In this document: positions 9,318 through 17,682 of the stretch, in pieces
Numbering within the stretch: position 1 is the first letter of the stretch
Layout of the letters: the number at the start of each line of letters is the position of its first letter
NCBI GenBank assembly: GCA_001769805.1
Contig: MEPO01000034.1
Coordinates: 1 to 64,000, forward strand
DNA: 64,000 bases
Direction of reading: 5' to 3'
DNA from: Bdellovibrionales bacterium GWA1_52_35
GTDB taxonomy: Bacteria > Bdellovibrionota > UBA1018
Program-made: the position numbers and the translations under genes
The notes under the pieces: generated by a model
Databases searched by the model: none
What the model saw: the letters and a program-made list of their open reading frames with translations, nothing else
What the model was told of the DNA's origin: nothing

Positions 9318-10584
9318 GGATGGCCTCAAGAATTGCCTTGGCCTGGCTCAGGTTGATTCTCTTTTCGACGCGCAGAACTTCCGCCAGGCGATCGCGGACC
9401 CTTGCGATTTCGTGAACATCAGCGCCCGCGGCAATGGCGAGATTGGCGGCATGAAGCTGCATGTGACCTTTGACGATGCCGACGGTGGCGAGGGCCTTCA
9501 GGGCTCCGAGGTTTTGCACGAGTCCGACCGCAGCACAAATCCGGGCGAGGTCTTCCGCGCGGTTGACCTTCATCATTTTGAGAGAAATGCGCGCGACCGG
9601 GTGGAGTTTCGTTACGCCGCCGACGATTCCGACGGCCATGGGCACTTCAATCCGACCCACCAGATCCACTCCGTCCATGTGCCAGTCGGTCACGGGCTGG
9701 TATTTCCCGCTGCGGGCCGCATAAGCATGAACTCCGGCTTCCACTGCGCGCCAGTCATTCCCTGTTGCAATCAGGATGGGATCAATGCCGTTGAGAACGC
9801 CTTTGTTGTGAGTTGACGCGCGATAGGGATCGGCCTTGGCGAAAATCGCGGCTTCTTCAATTCCCCGGCCCACGGCAGGATCGACGTTGCGGAGGACTAC
9901 TTCGGCGACCGCAAGTTTGGAATCGACCAGATTTGAGAGGATGCAAAGTCCGACGCGCTCGCCTGTGATTTCTTCCACGCGTGGCTTGAGCGCTTCGCAG
10001 ACCTGATTGATGAGGTTTGCGCCCATGGCATCACAGGGATCGCAAAGAACATGCAGTACAAGCATTGTCCCATCGCCTTCGGGTCTCTCGATCTCGCGAA
10101 TTGCGATGTCCCGAACGCCGCCCCCGCGGTCCACGAGAGAAGGCATGCAGGCATTGGCAAGGGCCATGAGCAATTCGCGTTTATCGTGCAAAACTTTGCG
10201 GGCAAATTTTACGTTCCGCACATTCGGGAGTTGAACCTGGCCGATGATCAGGCTGCCTTTGGAATAAGTATTGATGGACCCTTCTTTGCGGATCCACTTG
10301 GCCGTGGCGCTGGCGGCGGCAATGATCGAAGTCTCTTCAACTGCCATCGGGATCAGTAGATCATGACCATCGATTGTGAAATTCGTGGCGATTCCCATGG
10401 GAATGGGGAAGTAACCGACCACGTTTTCGATCAGATGCTCGGCGATGTCATAGGAAAGCGGTTTGCGGCCAGAAAGAGTGTTGATCTCGTCATCACTGAG
10501 TTCACAGATATGCTGAATGCGATCGAGGCGTTCTGTGCGCGTAAGGCGATGAAAACCCTCAGTTAAGCGCCGCATCATTTCCAT
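9289..10584 (-). CDS. Hydroxymethylglutaryl-CoA reductase (class II type)
   Basis: 431 aa. It interconverts HMG-CoA and mevalonate. Conserved elements are ENVVGYFPIPMGIATNFTIDG near residue 55, the catalytic Glu in PMAVEETSIIAAAS, DPCDAMGANLINQVCE (cofactor/dimer region), and GIVGGVTKLHPVARISL. The soluble form without a membrane anchor and the alignment with bacterial enzymes point to class II. ATG 10584 has AAGGAGGAATC directly upstream, and this site also encodes the end of fni, overlapping it by 10 nt. Whether it works in the biosynthetic direction is inferred from the operon. Confidence 0.95.
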   Translation of the reverse strand: MEMMRRLTEGFHRLTRTERLDRIQHICELSDDEINTLSGRKPLSYDIAEHLIENVVGYFPIPMGIATNFTIDGHDLLIPMAVEETSIIAAASATAKWIRKEGSINTYSKGSLIIGQVQLPNVRNVKFARKVLHDKRELLMALANACMPSLVDRGGGVRDIAIREIERPEGDGTMLVLHVLCDPCDAMGANLINQVCEALKPRVEEITGERVGLCILSNLVDSKLAVAEVVLRNVDPAVGRGIEEAAIFAKADPYRASTHNKGVLNGIDPILIATGNDWRAVEAGVHAYAARSGKYQPVTDWHMDGVDLVGRIEVPMAVGIVGGVTKLHPVARISLKMMKVNRAEDLARICAAVGLVQNLGALKALATVGIVKGHMQLHAANLAIAAGADVHEIARVRDRLAEVLRVEKRINLSQAKAILEAIRVADTAAVH

Positions 10585-11621
10585 GATTCCTCCTTCTTTC
10601 GCAAGTGAGAGGGGGTTTTACACCCGGTGCAAAATAACGCAACACGTAATTCATATTCTTGGAGTTCCATCCAGCGGAGTAAAGGTTTCGATCCGGCCAA
10701 TGCTGCCTCAAGCGCCGGCTGGGCATAACCGACCCGTCGTGCTCCCAGAGCGATCAGTTTCGCACCATCCAGGCCCGAGCGGACTCCTCCGGAGCCCCAG
10801 ATCTCAACTTTTTCTGTCAGAACTTCCTTTGCAGCCAGGAGGCTGTCCACGGTCGACTCCCCCCAATTGGCAAAGGTGCTCGCGGCGGCCGCAAGGTGTT
10901 GTTTTCCTGCTGTTTTAGCTGCCCGTGTTCCTTCAATTCTGCCCCAGTGGGTGCCACCCAGACCGGAAATATCGATCGCCGCCAGACCCAAAGGTGCCAG
11001 ACGCTTGAGTGTGGTCTTGGAAAAACCGCAGCCCGTCTCTTTCAGGGCGACAGGGATCCCTTCGCTTTTGAAATCGCGGCAGACGCGACGAAGTGCCTCC
11101 AGCGACCCACTGAATTGAGGGGTGCCTTCCGGCTGCAGGACTTCCTGGAGCGGGTTCGTATGCACGACGAGGGCTTTGGCGTCTAAATTCGTGACCAACC
11201 TCATCAGTTCTGAGGATGCTGTCTGATCGAGCTGGCTGATTCCGAGATTTGCAAAGAGAACCAGGTCGGGGGCTTCGTCCCGGATTCTATGCCACCGATC
11301 GACTTGCTTGGCTTCGAGGTCTCTTCTCTGCGAGCCGACGCCCATCGCCCAGCCGCGCTGATCGCAGGCGAGCGCCAGGATCCGGTTGATCGCATTTGCG
11401 TTCGAATGTCCCGCAGTCATTCCTGCCACATAGAATGGGGTTTTGGTCCTGGCTCCGAAACAGGCGGTGGCAAGATCGATGTCTTCGAAATTCAGGTCTG
11501 GAATTGCCTCGTGATGCAGGTGAATGCGGCTGAAGCCACTCAGGCCGGTGGCCTGATGGTCAGGGTTGAGTGCGTGGCGAAGGTGATCCTGTTTGCGGCC
11601 TTCGAACTGCTGAATGTCCAT
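10575..11621 (-). CDS. fni: Type 2 isopentenyl-diphosphate isomerase (FMN-dependent)
   Basis: 348 aa. It interconverts IPP and DMAPP using reduced FMN. Family features are an N-terminal RKQDHLRHAL, the FMN segment TPFYVAGMTAGH, GVGSQRRDL, a central HTNPLQEVLQPEG, KETGCGFS, DISGLGGTHW, and WGSGGVRSGLDGAKLIALGA near the C-terminus. It is the first gene of the mevalonate operon. Upstream is a 72-nt divergent region shared with lptC. I find no type 1 isomerase in the window. Confidence 0.96.
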   Translation of the reverse strand: MDIQQFEGRKQDHLRHALNPDHQATGLSGFSRIHLHHEAIPDLNFEDIDLATACFGARTKTPFYVAGMTAGHSNANAINRILALACDQRGWAMGVGSQRRDLEAKQVDRWHRIRDEAPDLVLFANLGISQLDQTASSELMRLVTNLDAKALVVHTNPLQEVLQPEGTPQFSGSLEALRRVCRDFKSEGIPVALKETGCGFSKTTLKRLAPLGLAAIDISGLGGTHWGRIEGTRAAKTAGKQHLAAAASTFANWGESTVDSLLAAKEVLTEKVEIWGSGGVRSGLDGAKLIALGARRVGYAQPALEAALAGSKPLLRWMELQEYELRVALFCTGCKTPSHLRKKEESWK

Positions 11622-11693
11622 TGGGCGCCCACCCTACAACTTTTTTGTTTCGGCAGGAAGAGGGAAAAGAGAGTACTGTATTTCTTAACTTCT

Positions 11694-12854
11694 ATGGAAA
11701 CAGCTGGGCAAAAAGAAAGGCCAATAAACACGTTTGGACAGCGCCAACTCAGGAGGCTGGCCTGGCTGCTCAAGCCGCGTGTCCGCCCTGCGCTGATTGC
11801 GGCAATGGTGTTTTTGATTATCACGCAAATTGTGGTGCTTTCGCCCACCGCCCTGGAAAAGCCCCCCTTTGCTGGCTCGGCTCCCCTTGCCCCGGAGATG
11901 CTTGTTGATCAGCGCGATGAAGTCCTGGCGAGTGGTATTCCGAAGAGCACGATCGCGGAATATATAGTCGAACGATTTGAGTATGTTGCGACCCGTGAAG
12001 GCGAAAAGCAGTGGAAGCTTCATGCAGAGAGAGCTTTTTTGTATAACGAGAAAAAGCTCGTTCATGCCCGGAACATCAAGGCTTTCATATATGACCCGAC
12101 CGGCAAGATCACCGTGGTGACAGGCAAAGAAGCAAAATATTTCATGAATGAGCGGGATCTCGAAATTTTCGGCAATGTGAACGTGGTTTTTCCGGATGGA
12201 TTTAATTTGTACAGTTCGTATCTGCGCTATCTTCCGAATAAGCGGCGTATTGAAATGCCGGTGAGCATACCGGTGAAAGGTGAAGGAACAATTGCCGAAG
12301 CTGCCGGAAATTACGTTCAGTTCACCAGCAGCGGGCTGGAGTGGAACATGAATTCCTCCGCGCCCGACAGTGACCGGATTGTCCTGCCCCAGGGAGTGAC
12401 GTTTAATTTTGAAAGCAAACGTTCGGGTGAGGGGGCGACCACCATTGTATCGGATCGAAGTGTCGTTTACCGCCAGAAGCAGCTGGCTCAATTTACCATG
12501 AATGCGAGCCGCCCGATTCCGAGTCGTTTTGTCCAGATTACCCAGGACACTCTACACGCCAAAGCACGTACGGCGGATTTGAATTATGGCGATTCATCCA
12601 AAATCGTAGAGTACTTGTCGCTTTTTGATGACGTGCTGATCCGGGAATTTGGAAAAGAATCTGCGCTTCAGTATGCGACAGCCGGGCGTGCGGACTTCGA
12701 CTCTCAGCGGAACGTGATTGTCCTTTCGAAATTTCCACAGGTGTATCAAGATAGTGACACGGTCACTGGTGATATTATTTTGCTGCACCGAGACACGGAT
12801 GTTGTGGAAGTCCAGAATAGCAATGCTTTCAGCCAAGGGGAAAAGTCTCAGTAA
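11694..12854 (+). CDS. LPS-export protein with LptC domain plus LptA/OstA-like C-terminal domain
   Basis: 386 aa from ATG 11694; open frame further upstream is antisense to fni and not used. A cytoplasmic basic N-terminus is followed by one membrane helix (about residues 32-50). Residues ~85-215 match LptC (KQWKLHAERAFLY, IYDPTGKITVVTGKEAKYF, LEIFGNVNVVF, YLRYLPNKRRIEM). Residues ~275-375 look like an LptA/OstA beta-jellyroll repeat, with VTGDIILLHRDTDVVEVQNS near the end. LptC receives LPS from the inner-membrane LptBFG transporter and LptA forms the periplasmic bridge. Here both roles may sit in one chain. lptB follows 6 nt later. I see no separate lptA before lptB. Confidence 0.82.
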   Translation: METAGQKERPINTFGQRQLRRLAWLLKPRVRPALIAAMVFLIITQIVVLSPTALEKPPFAGSAPLAPEMLVDQRDEVLASGIPKSTIAEYIVERFEYVATREGEKQWKLHAERAFLYNEKKLVHARNIKAFIYDPTGKITVVTGKEAKYFMNERDLEIFGNVNVVFPDGFNLYSSYLRYLPNKRRIEMPVSIPVKGEGTIAEAAGNYVQFTSSGLEWNMNSSAPDSDRIVLPQGVTFNFESKRSGEGATTIVSDRSVVYRQKQLAQFTMNASRPIPSRFVQITQDTLHAKARTADLNYGDSSKIVEYLSLFDDVLIREFGKESALQYATAGRADFDSQRNVIVLSKFPQVYQDSDTVTGDIILLHRDTDVVEVQNSNAFSQGEKSQ

Positions 12855-12860
12855 ATTCTC

Positions 12861-13589
12861 ATGAAGAACTCAGTACTTCAGGCAGTTCAGCTTCAGAAGG
12901 CATATAAAGGGCGCCGCGTTGTAGACGGAGTCGATCTGGAAGTAAAAGCTGGCCAGGTGGTTGGCCTTCTTGGTCCCAATGGCGCCGGCAAAACCACTTC
13001 TTTCTATATGGTTGTCGGCCTGATTCGTCCTGATGCCGGCCAAGTCCTGCTTAACGGGGAAGACATTGCGAGTTGGCCGGTTCATCGCAGGGCTCAGGCT
13101 GGAATTGCTTACCTCCCACAGGAGGCTTCGGTTTTTCGCAGGATGACGGCAGAGGAAAACATCCTTTCGGTTCTTGAAACCCTGCCTCTCACTGCAGCGG
13201 AGCGACATGACCGCTTGAACCAGCTTCTCGATGAATTCAGCATTCGAAAGATTGCCAAACAGAACGCCTATACTTTATCGGGCGGCGAGCGGCGGCGCGT
13301 TGAAGTTGCGCGGGCACTGGCCTTGAATCCGGTATTCCTTTTGCTAGATGAGCCGTTTGCTGGAATCGACCCCATGGCAGTTTCGGACATCCAAAGGATG
13401 ATCCAGGTCCTCAAAAAAAGGGGGATCGGAGTTTTGATCACCGATCATAACGTTAGAGAAACATTGGAAATTTGTGATTTGGGATATTTGGTAAACAGTG
13501 GTAAAATTTTTGAGAAAGGGACCCCTCACGAAATCGCGAACAGTCGTACTGCGCGCGAGAAATACCTCGGAGAGGATTTTCAGTTTTGA
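12861..13589 (+). CDS. lptB: LPS export ABC transporter ATPase LptB
   Basis: 242 aa, the usual length. It powers LPS extraction from the inner membrane with LptFG. Visible motifs are Walker A GPNGAGKTT, Q-loop in AYLPQEASVF, signature LSGGERRRVEVARAL, Walker B FLLLDEPFAGID, and the switch His in ITDHNVRETL. The PQEASVFR and DHNVRETL strings are LptB-specific within the ABC family. It follows the lptC-lptA gene by 6 nt and precedes rpoN and hpf, an order conserved in many proteobacteria. Confidence 0.97.
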   Translation: MKNSVLQAVQLQKAYKGRRVVDGVDLEVKAGQVVGLLGPNGAGKTTSFYMVVGLIRPDAGQVLLNGEDIASWPVHRRAQAGIAYLPQEASVFRRMTAEENILSVLETLPLTAAERHDRLNQLLDEFSIRKIAKQNAYTLSGGERRRVEVARALALNPVFLLLDEPFAGIDPMAVSDIQRMIQVLKKRGIGVLITDHNVRETLEICDLGYLVNSGKIFEKGTPHEIANSRTAREKYLGEDFQF

Positions 13590-13645
13590 ACGTAAAGAAT
13601 GCATAATGAAAGCTACAATGAGAGCTAAGGTACAATAGATCCATC

Positions 13646-15136
13646 ATGGCATTAGAGATCAAACAAAGCCTCAGACTCAGTCAGCAGTTGGTCATGACCC
13701 CGCAACTGCAGCAAGCGATCAAGCTGCTCCAGTTGAATCGGATGGAGCTCCAGGAAGTTGTCAATCAGGAGCTTATTGAAAATCCGGTTCTGGAAGAAGT
13801 GATGGATGTTCCGGAAGGGGAAGCGGCGGCACCAGAGGACAATACTTCACCGGAAGCGCCCGATCCTGAAATGGAACAGCGCCGCGATGAAGATTCGTTT
13901 ATTAAGGAAACGCCACGCGAAGAACAGCTGGTTGCCAGCAAGGACGATTTCAACTGGGAATCCTATGTTGAGGATTTCAATTCCAACTCGAGTTCAGCGC
14001 CGTCAATGCGTGAAATCAATGAAGAGTTGCCCAGCTTCGAAAACGTCCTGACCAAGACCACCTCGCTCGAAGATCATCTGGCCTGGCAGCTTTCGATGGT
14101 GACGATCTCCGAACCGGAGAAAAAATTAGGCGAATCGATTATTGGTAATCTGACCGACGACGGCTACTTGAATGCGAACCTCGCGGATCTCGCCCGTGAA
14201 GCCGGAATGGAGTTGGAGGACGCGGAAGAGGTTCTCAAGATCGTTCAGAACTTTGATCCCCTGGGTGTCGGATCACGAACACTTCAGGAGTGCCTGGCCA
14301 TTCAGGCGAAGTTCATGAATCCCCGGCAGCCGCTGGTGGAGCAGATCATCGACAAGCATCTGGGGGATCTGGAACGCAAGAATTACCAGGCCGTCAGCAA
14401 GGCGCTCGGTATCCCGCTGGACAAGGTCATTGAAGCCACGAAGTTGATTCTCGAGTTCGAGCCGAAACCCGGGCGCTCCTTCCACACGAGTGATACCCAG
14501 TACATAACGCCGGATATTTACGTTTACAAAGTCGGCGACGAATTTGTGATCGTGTTGAATGAAGATGGAATGCCGAAGCTCAGGATTTCACCCTATTACA
14601 AGAGCATTCTGGCTTCCGCGCAGAAGGATCAGAACAAAGTCACGAAAGAATACGTGCAGGACAAGCTGCGTTCGGCAGTCTGGCTGATCCGTTCGATCCA
14701 TAATCGGCAGAAGACCATTTACAAAGTGACTGACGCCATCGTAAAAAGGCAGCGGGATTTCTTCGAAAAAGGCGTGCAGATGCTCAAGCCCATGATCCTC
14801 AAGGATGTCGCCAATGATATCGGGATGCATGAGTCCACGATTTCGCGGGTCACGACCAACAAATTCGTGCATACGCCGGTCGGGATTTTCGAACTTAAAT
14901 ACTTCTTTAACTCAAGTATCAACGCAGCCGATGGCAGCGACGCTCTGGCGAGTGAGGCCGTGAAAGAGAAGATTCGTCAGATGATCCAGAAAGAAGATCA
15001 GAAGAATCCTCTATCGGACCAGAAGATTGTCGAATTGCTGCGCTCAGACAACATTGACATCGCCAGGCGAACCGTGGCGAAATATCGAGACATGCTGGGT
15101 ATTCTTTCGTCCGGAAAACGGAAGAAAATCATTTAG
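13646..15136 (+). CDS. rpoN: RNA polymerase sigma-54 factor RpoN
   Basis: 496 aa. Region I is Gln-rich (LSQQLVMTPQLQQAIKLLQLN), region II is acidic, the core-binding and HTH domains follow (RHE-type DVANDIGMHESTISRVTTNK), and the RpoN box ARRTVAKYRDMLGI lies near the C-terminus. It recognises -24/-12 promoters and needs AAA+ activators, one of which is encoded at 42.3 kb. The start has no obvious Shine-Dalgarno; it lies 56 nt after lptB, and a short A/T-rich stretch with TACAAT elements may hold an internal promoter. Confidence 0.97.
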   Translation: MALEIKQSLRLSQQLVMTPQLQQAIKLLQLNRMELQEVVNQELIENPVLEEVMDVPEGEAAAPEDNTSPEAPDPEMEQRRDEDSFIKETPREEQLVASKDDFNWESYVEDFNSNSSSAPSMREINEELPSFENVLTKTTSLEDHLAWQLSMVTISEPEKKLGESIIGNLTDDGYLNANLADLAREAGMELEDAEEVLKIVQNFDPLGVGSRTLQECLAIQAKFMNPRQPLVEQIIDKHLGDLERKNYQAVSKALGIPLDKVIEATKLILEFEPKPGRSFHTSDTQYITPDIYVYKVGDEFVIVLNEDGMPKLRISPYYKSILASAQKDQNKVTKEYVQDKLRSAVWLIRSIHNRQKTIYKVTDAIVKRQRDFFEKGVQMLKPMILKDVANDIGMHESTISRVTTNKFVHTPVGIFELKYFFNSSINAADGSDALASEAVKEKIRQMIQKEDQKNPLSDQKIVELLRSDNIDIARRTVAKYRDMLGILSSGKRKKII

Positions 15137-15192
15137 GCCGTAGTCGATCTTCAGGAAGCAAGAATCGATGAATTTCAGAGTAGGAGAGAGAG

Positions 15193-15555
15193 ATGGATCT
15201 GCACATTAGTTTCAGAAATATGGATACAAGCCAGGCCCTTCAGGTTTATACCCGCGAAAAATCAGAGAAGCTCAAAAAGTACTTTGACGGGCGTATCTCC
15301 GTCTCCTGGAATTTCAGTGTCGAGAAACTGAGCAAGGTTGCGCATTGCCGTCTGGTCGGCAACAACATGGATTATTTCGGCGAAGCTTCGACAGAAGACA
15401 TTCACGCCTCGGTGGACCAGGCGTTGACCAAAATTGAAAAGCAGTTACGCAAACACAAGGAAATCGTGAAGGACCACTTGCACAAAACGCGTGTAACCGA
15501 GACCATCCTTCAGGACGTTGCAGAAGAAGAAGAAGAAGAAGAAGAGGAAGAATAG
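15193..15555 (+). CDS. hpf: Ribosome hibernation-promoting factor (short HPF/YfiA type)
   Basis: 120 aa. It binds the 30S decoding region and inactivates ribosomes in slow growth. Family features are MDLHISFRNMDTSQALQVYTREKSEKLKKYF, a central CRLVGNNMDYFGEASTEDIHASVDQALTKIEKQLRKHK, and basic helix 2. There is no long-HPF C-terminal dimerisation domain. Instead the protein ends in a run of ten Glu residues coded by a GAA/GAG tract. AGGAGAGAGAG precedes the ATG. Its place after rpoN is the common one. Confidence 0.93.
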   Translation: MDLHISFRNMDTSQALQVYTREKSEKLKKYFDGRISVSWNFSVEKLSKVAHCRLVGNNMDYFGEASTEDIHASVDQALTKIEKQLRKHKEIVKDHLHKTRVTETILQDVAEEEEEEEEEE

Positions 15556-15562
15556 CTCTTCG

Positions 15563-16762
15563 TTATTCCAGTCTGAACGTTTTCACGGAGCCATCGTCCA
15601 TTCCTATGGCGAGGAGCCTGGCACTTTCTGAAAAGTCATGCACGTAAAGATACGAGCCATCTCTTGTCAAAAGCGGGATATCCCAGAGCAACTGGCCGTT
15701 GAAATCAAAGATTCTGGCATGGCTATGGCGCTCGGCGCTCTCAATGTCGTCAAAGCCGATGATGGCATAATGCTCTGAAACAAAGAAGTTGGATGAGTAA
15801 CTGGCGTAGGACTCCGCCACGCGATTCCAGTTTTCTGTCAAAGCCTTCTTCCCGGATACTTTCGAATATTGCGCCAGAACGGTAGTTCCGGGTGAGTTCC
15901 CGTACAAGAGCACGCTATCGGGAGAGGTAAACTCGAGCTTCTCCATTTTGCCAGCGAGAGGCTGCTCGGCCGAAAGTTTGCCACTGGAATCAAAGAATCC
16001 AAGTGAACGCTGGGTGGTCACCGTCTTTTTCTGAGCCTGGTCATAAAGAACCGCGGCAGTCGGTTCTTTTCCGTCCGACACGGCGAGGTCCACGATTTCG
16101 CCATTTAACTTGCGTTTCCACTTGGTTTTGAAATCCGGTCCGATCAAAATCATTTCACCGTGGGTCAGCCCCAGTAATATATTTTGTTTATCGCGTGAGA
16201 GCTTGAGGGTAAGGACATCGCTGGAGACGGGATATGAAAGAAGCTTTTTGCCTTTCAGGTCGAAAATATCAAATGCGATGTCCGACTCCGCATCTTCGTC
16301 GTGATAGCAGAGGATCTTCTGAGCTCCAGGTAAAATCAACGGGCGGCAGGTGGCATTCACGGACCAGAGCTCTTTGCCCAGGGAATCCATGGCGACGAGC
16401 TGATCGCCGTGATTGGCCGTGAGTACCAGCTTGCCATCATCAGAAAGGGTTTGGGCCCGGACGGGTGCGGTCTTTTTGCTCCAGAGCTTCTGCCCGGCTT
16501 GATTGAAAGTGGTTATGAGCGGAACCTGTGGGTTCGGTGCATCGGCTTCGCTATCCGGAACCGTTGCCAGGAGAATCGAACTTCCATCGACTGAAATATT
16601 CAGATCTGAAACAAATCCATCTAGGCGGGTGGACCAACCTTCGGTCCAGGTCCTCTTGGATTCGTGAGGATGCGAACTCTGGCTCGATTTTGATCCGGTA
16701 GCGCAACTGGTCAGAAGCAAAACTGATATCCATAAGACGGAGTTTGAGACTTTGAGCATCAT
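15563..16762 (-). CDS. Beta-propeller (WD40/PQQ-like) lipoprotein
   Basis: 399 aa from ATG 16762. A short hydrophobic signal ends in the lipobox LLTSC (C20), so it should be lipidated. The rest is repeated ~40-residue units with patterns such as FVSDLNISVDGSSILLAT, QTLSDDGKLVLTANHGDQLVAMDSLGKELWSV and TLKLSRDKQNILLGLTHGEMILI, typical of a seven- or eight-bladed propeller that docks proteins. I do not recognise it as BamB and assign no specific role. Its 3' end is 7 nt from hpf on the other strand. The start has no Shine-Dalgarno and a promoter abuts it. Confidence 0.8.
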   Translation of the reverse strand: MMLKVSNSVLWISVLLLTSCATGSKSSQSSHPHESKRTWTEGWSTRLDGFVSDLNISVDGSSILLATVPDSEADAPNPQVPLITTFNQAGQKLWSKKTAPVRAQTLSDDGKLVLTANHGDQLVAMDSLGKELWSVNATCRPLILPGAQKILCYHDEDAESDIAFDIFDLKGKKLLSYPVSSDVLTLKLSRDKQNILLGLTHGEMILIGPDFKTKWKRKLNGEIVDLAVSDGKEPTAAVLYDQAQKKTVTTQRSLGFFDSSGKLSAEQPLAGKMEKLEFTSPDSVLLYGNSPGTTVLAQYSKVSGKKALTENWNRVAESYASYSSNFFVSEHYAIIGFDDIESAERHSHARIFDFNGQLLWDIPLLTRDGSYLYVHDFSESARLLAIGMDDGSVKTFRLE

Positions 16763-16779
16763 GTCTTGAATGTTACAGT
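16752..16779 (+). promoter_or_regulatory. Sigma-70-like promoter for the rimK-type gene
   Basis: TTGAGC at 16752-16757 and TACAGT at 16774-16779 are separated by 16 nt, giving a predicted start about 18 nt before the ATG at 16804. It overlaps the divergent promoter and start codon of the lipoprotein gene. Confidence 0.45.
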
Positions 16780-16799
16780 AGCGGTACACCCCATGGCAA
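16770..16799 (-). promoter_or_regulatory. Sigma-70-like promoter abutting the lipoprotein start
   Basis: On the minus strand TTGCCA (16799-16794), an 18-nt spacer and TAACAT (16775-16770) are followed by 7 nt and the ATG at 16762. The predicted transcription start falls at or next to the start codon. There is no Shine-Dalgarno. Confidence 0.5.
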
Positions 16800-16803
16800 T
16801 ACG

Positions 16804-17682
16804 ATGCGTATAGCGATACTTTCGAGAAATAAAAGTCTGCACAGCATTCGCCGTCTCCGGGAGGAAGCCCGGAAGCTCAAGGTGGAATGTCTGGTGATCA
16901 ATCCGTTGGAGTGCCAGCTCGTGGTAGACGGCAACAAACACGATATTCTCGTGGGCTCGGTTGTACTGCCTCGCTTCGATGTGATTCTCCCGCGTATCGG
17001 TGCGTCTATTACTGATTATGGTCTGGCAGTCGTGAAGCAGTTTGAAAATCAGGGGGTCCCGGTCCTCAATGGTTCGCTGGCGATCGCGCAGTCACGAGAC
17101 AAGATGCGCAGTCTGCAGGTGCTGGCCAAAGCTGGAATCCGTGTGCCCAAGACAGTTTTAACCCGAAGCACGCGGGGTCTCAAGGCGGCAGCAGCGCGCG
17201 TGGGCGGTACTCCGGTGGTGATGAAGGTTTTGGAGGGAACCCAGGGGCTGGGGGTTATGCTTCTGGATTCTCCAATCGCTATGAGTTCGGTTTTCGAGAC
17301 TTTAATCGGAATGGAACAGGACGTGATCGTTCAGCAGTTCCTTTCGGAAAAGGCGGGGCGGGATTATCGGGTCTTCGTCGTGGGCAAGCGCGTAGTTGCC
17401 GCGATGATGCGCACAGCGCCCGAGGGCGATTTCCGTACCAACATTCATCGGGGGGGCGAAGGCCATCTGGTAAAGCTGCCCAAAAATTATGAACGCATGG
17501 CTCTACGTGCCTGCCGGATTCTGGGGCTTGAAGTTGCTGGCGTCGATGTCATGGAGAGCCGGCGCGGACCGGTGATCATAGAAGTGAACAGTTCTCCCGG
17601 CTTTGAAGGGATCGAACGGGCAACCGGACTGAATATTGCCGGAGCCGTACTTCGGTATGTAAAACGGGCAGGAAAGCGATGA
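16804..17682 (+). CDS. rimK: RimK-family ATP-grasp alpha-L-glutamate ligase
   Basis: 292 aa, close to E. coli RimK (300). The family joins glutamate residues to a carboxyl acceptor, classically the C-terminus of ribosomal protein S6. Visible features are MRIAILSRNKSLHSIRRLREEA, DVILPRIGASITDYG, SRDKMRSLQVLAKAGIRVPKT, the ATP-binding VVMKVLEGTQGLGVML, and metal-binding residues in GVDVMESRRGPVIIEVNSSPGFEGIE. The substrate here is not shown by sequence, and related enzymes modify other acceptors. Its stop overlaps the next gene as ATGA. Confidence 0.9.
   Translation: MRIAILSRNKSLHSIRRLREEARKLKVECLVINPLECQLVVDGNKHDILVGSVVLPRFDVILPRIGASITDYGLAVVKQFENQGVPVLNGSLAIAQSRDKMRSLQVLAKAGIRVPKTVLTRSTRGLKAAAARVGGTPVVMKVLEGTQGLGVMLLDSPIAMSSVFETLIGMEQDVIVQQFLSEKAGRDYRVFVVGKRVVAAMMRTAPEGDFRTNIHRGGEGHLVKLPKNYERMALRACRILGLEVAGVDVMESRRGPVIIEVNSSPGFEGIERATGLNIAGAVLRYVKRAGKR

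Noticed and set aside
11289-11693. In-frame upstream extension of the LptC-LptA gene
   Set aside because: It runs antisense through fni, lacks similarity, and the ATG at 11694 puts the membrane helix at the expected place.
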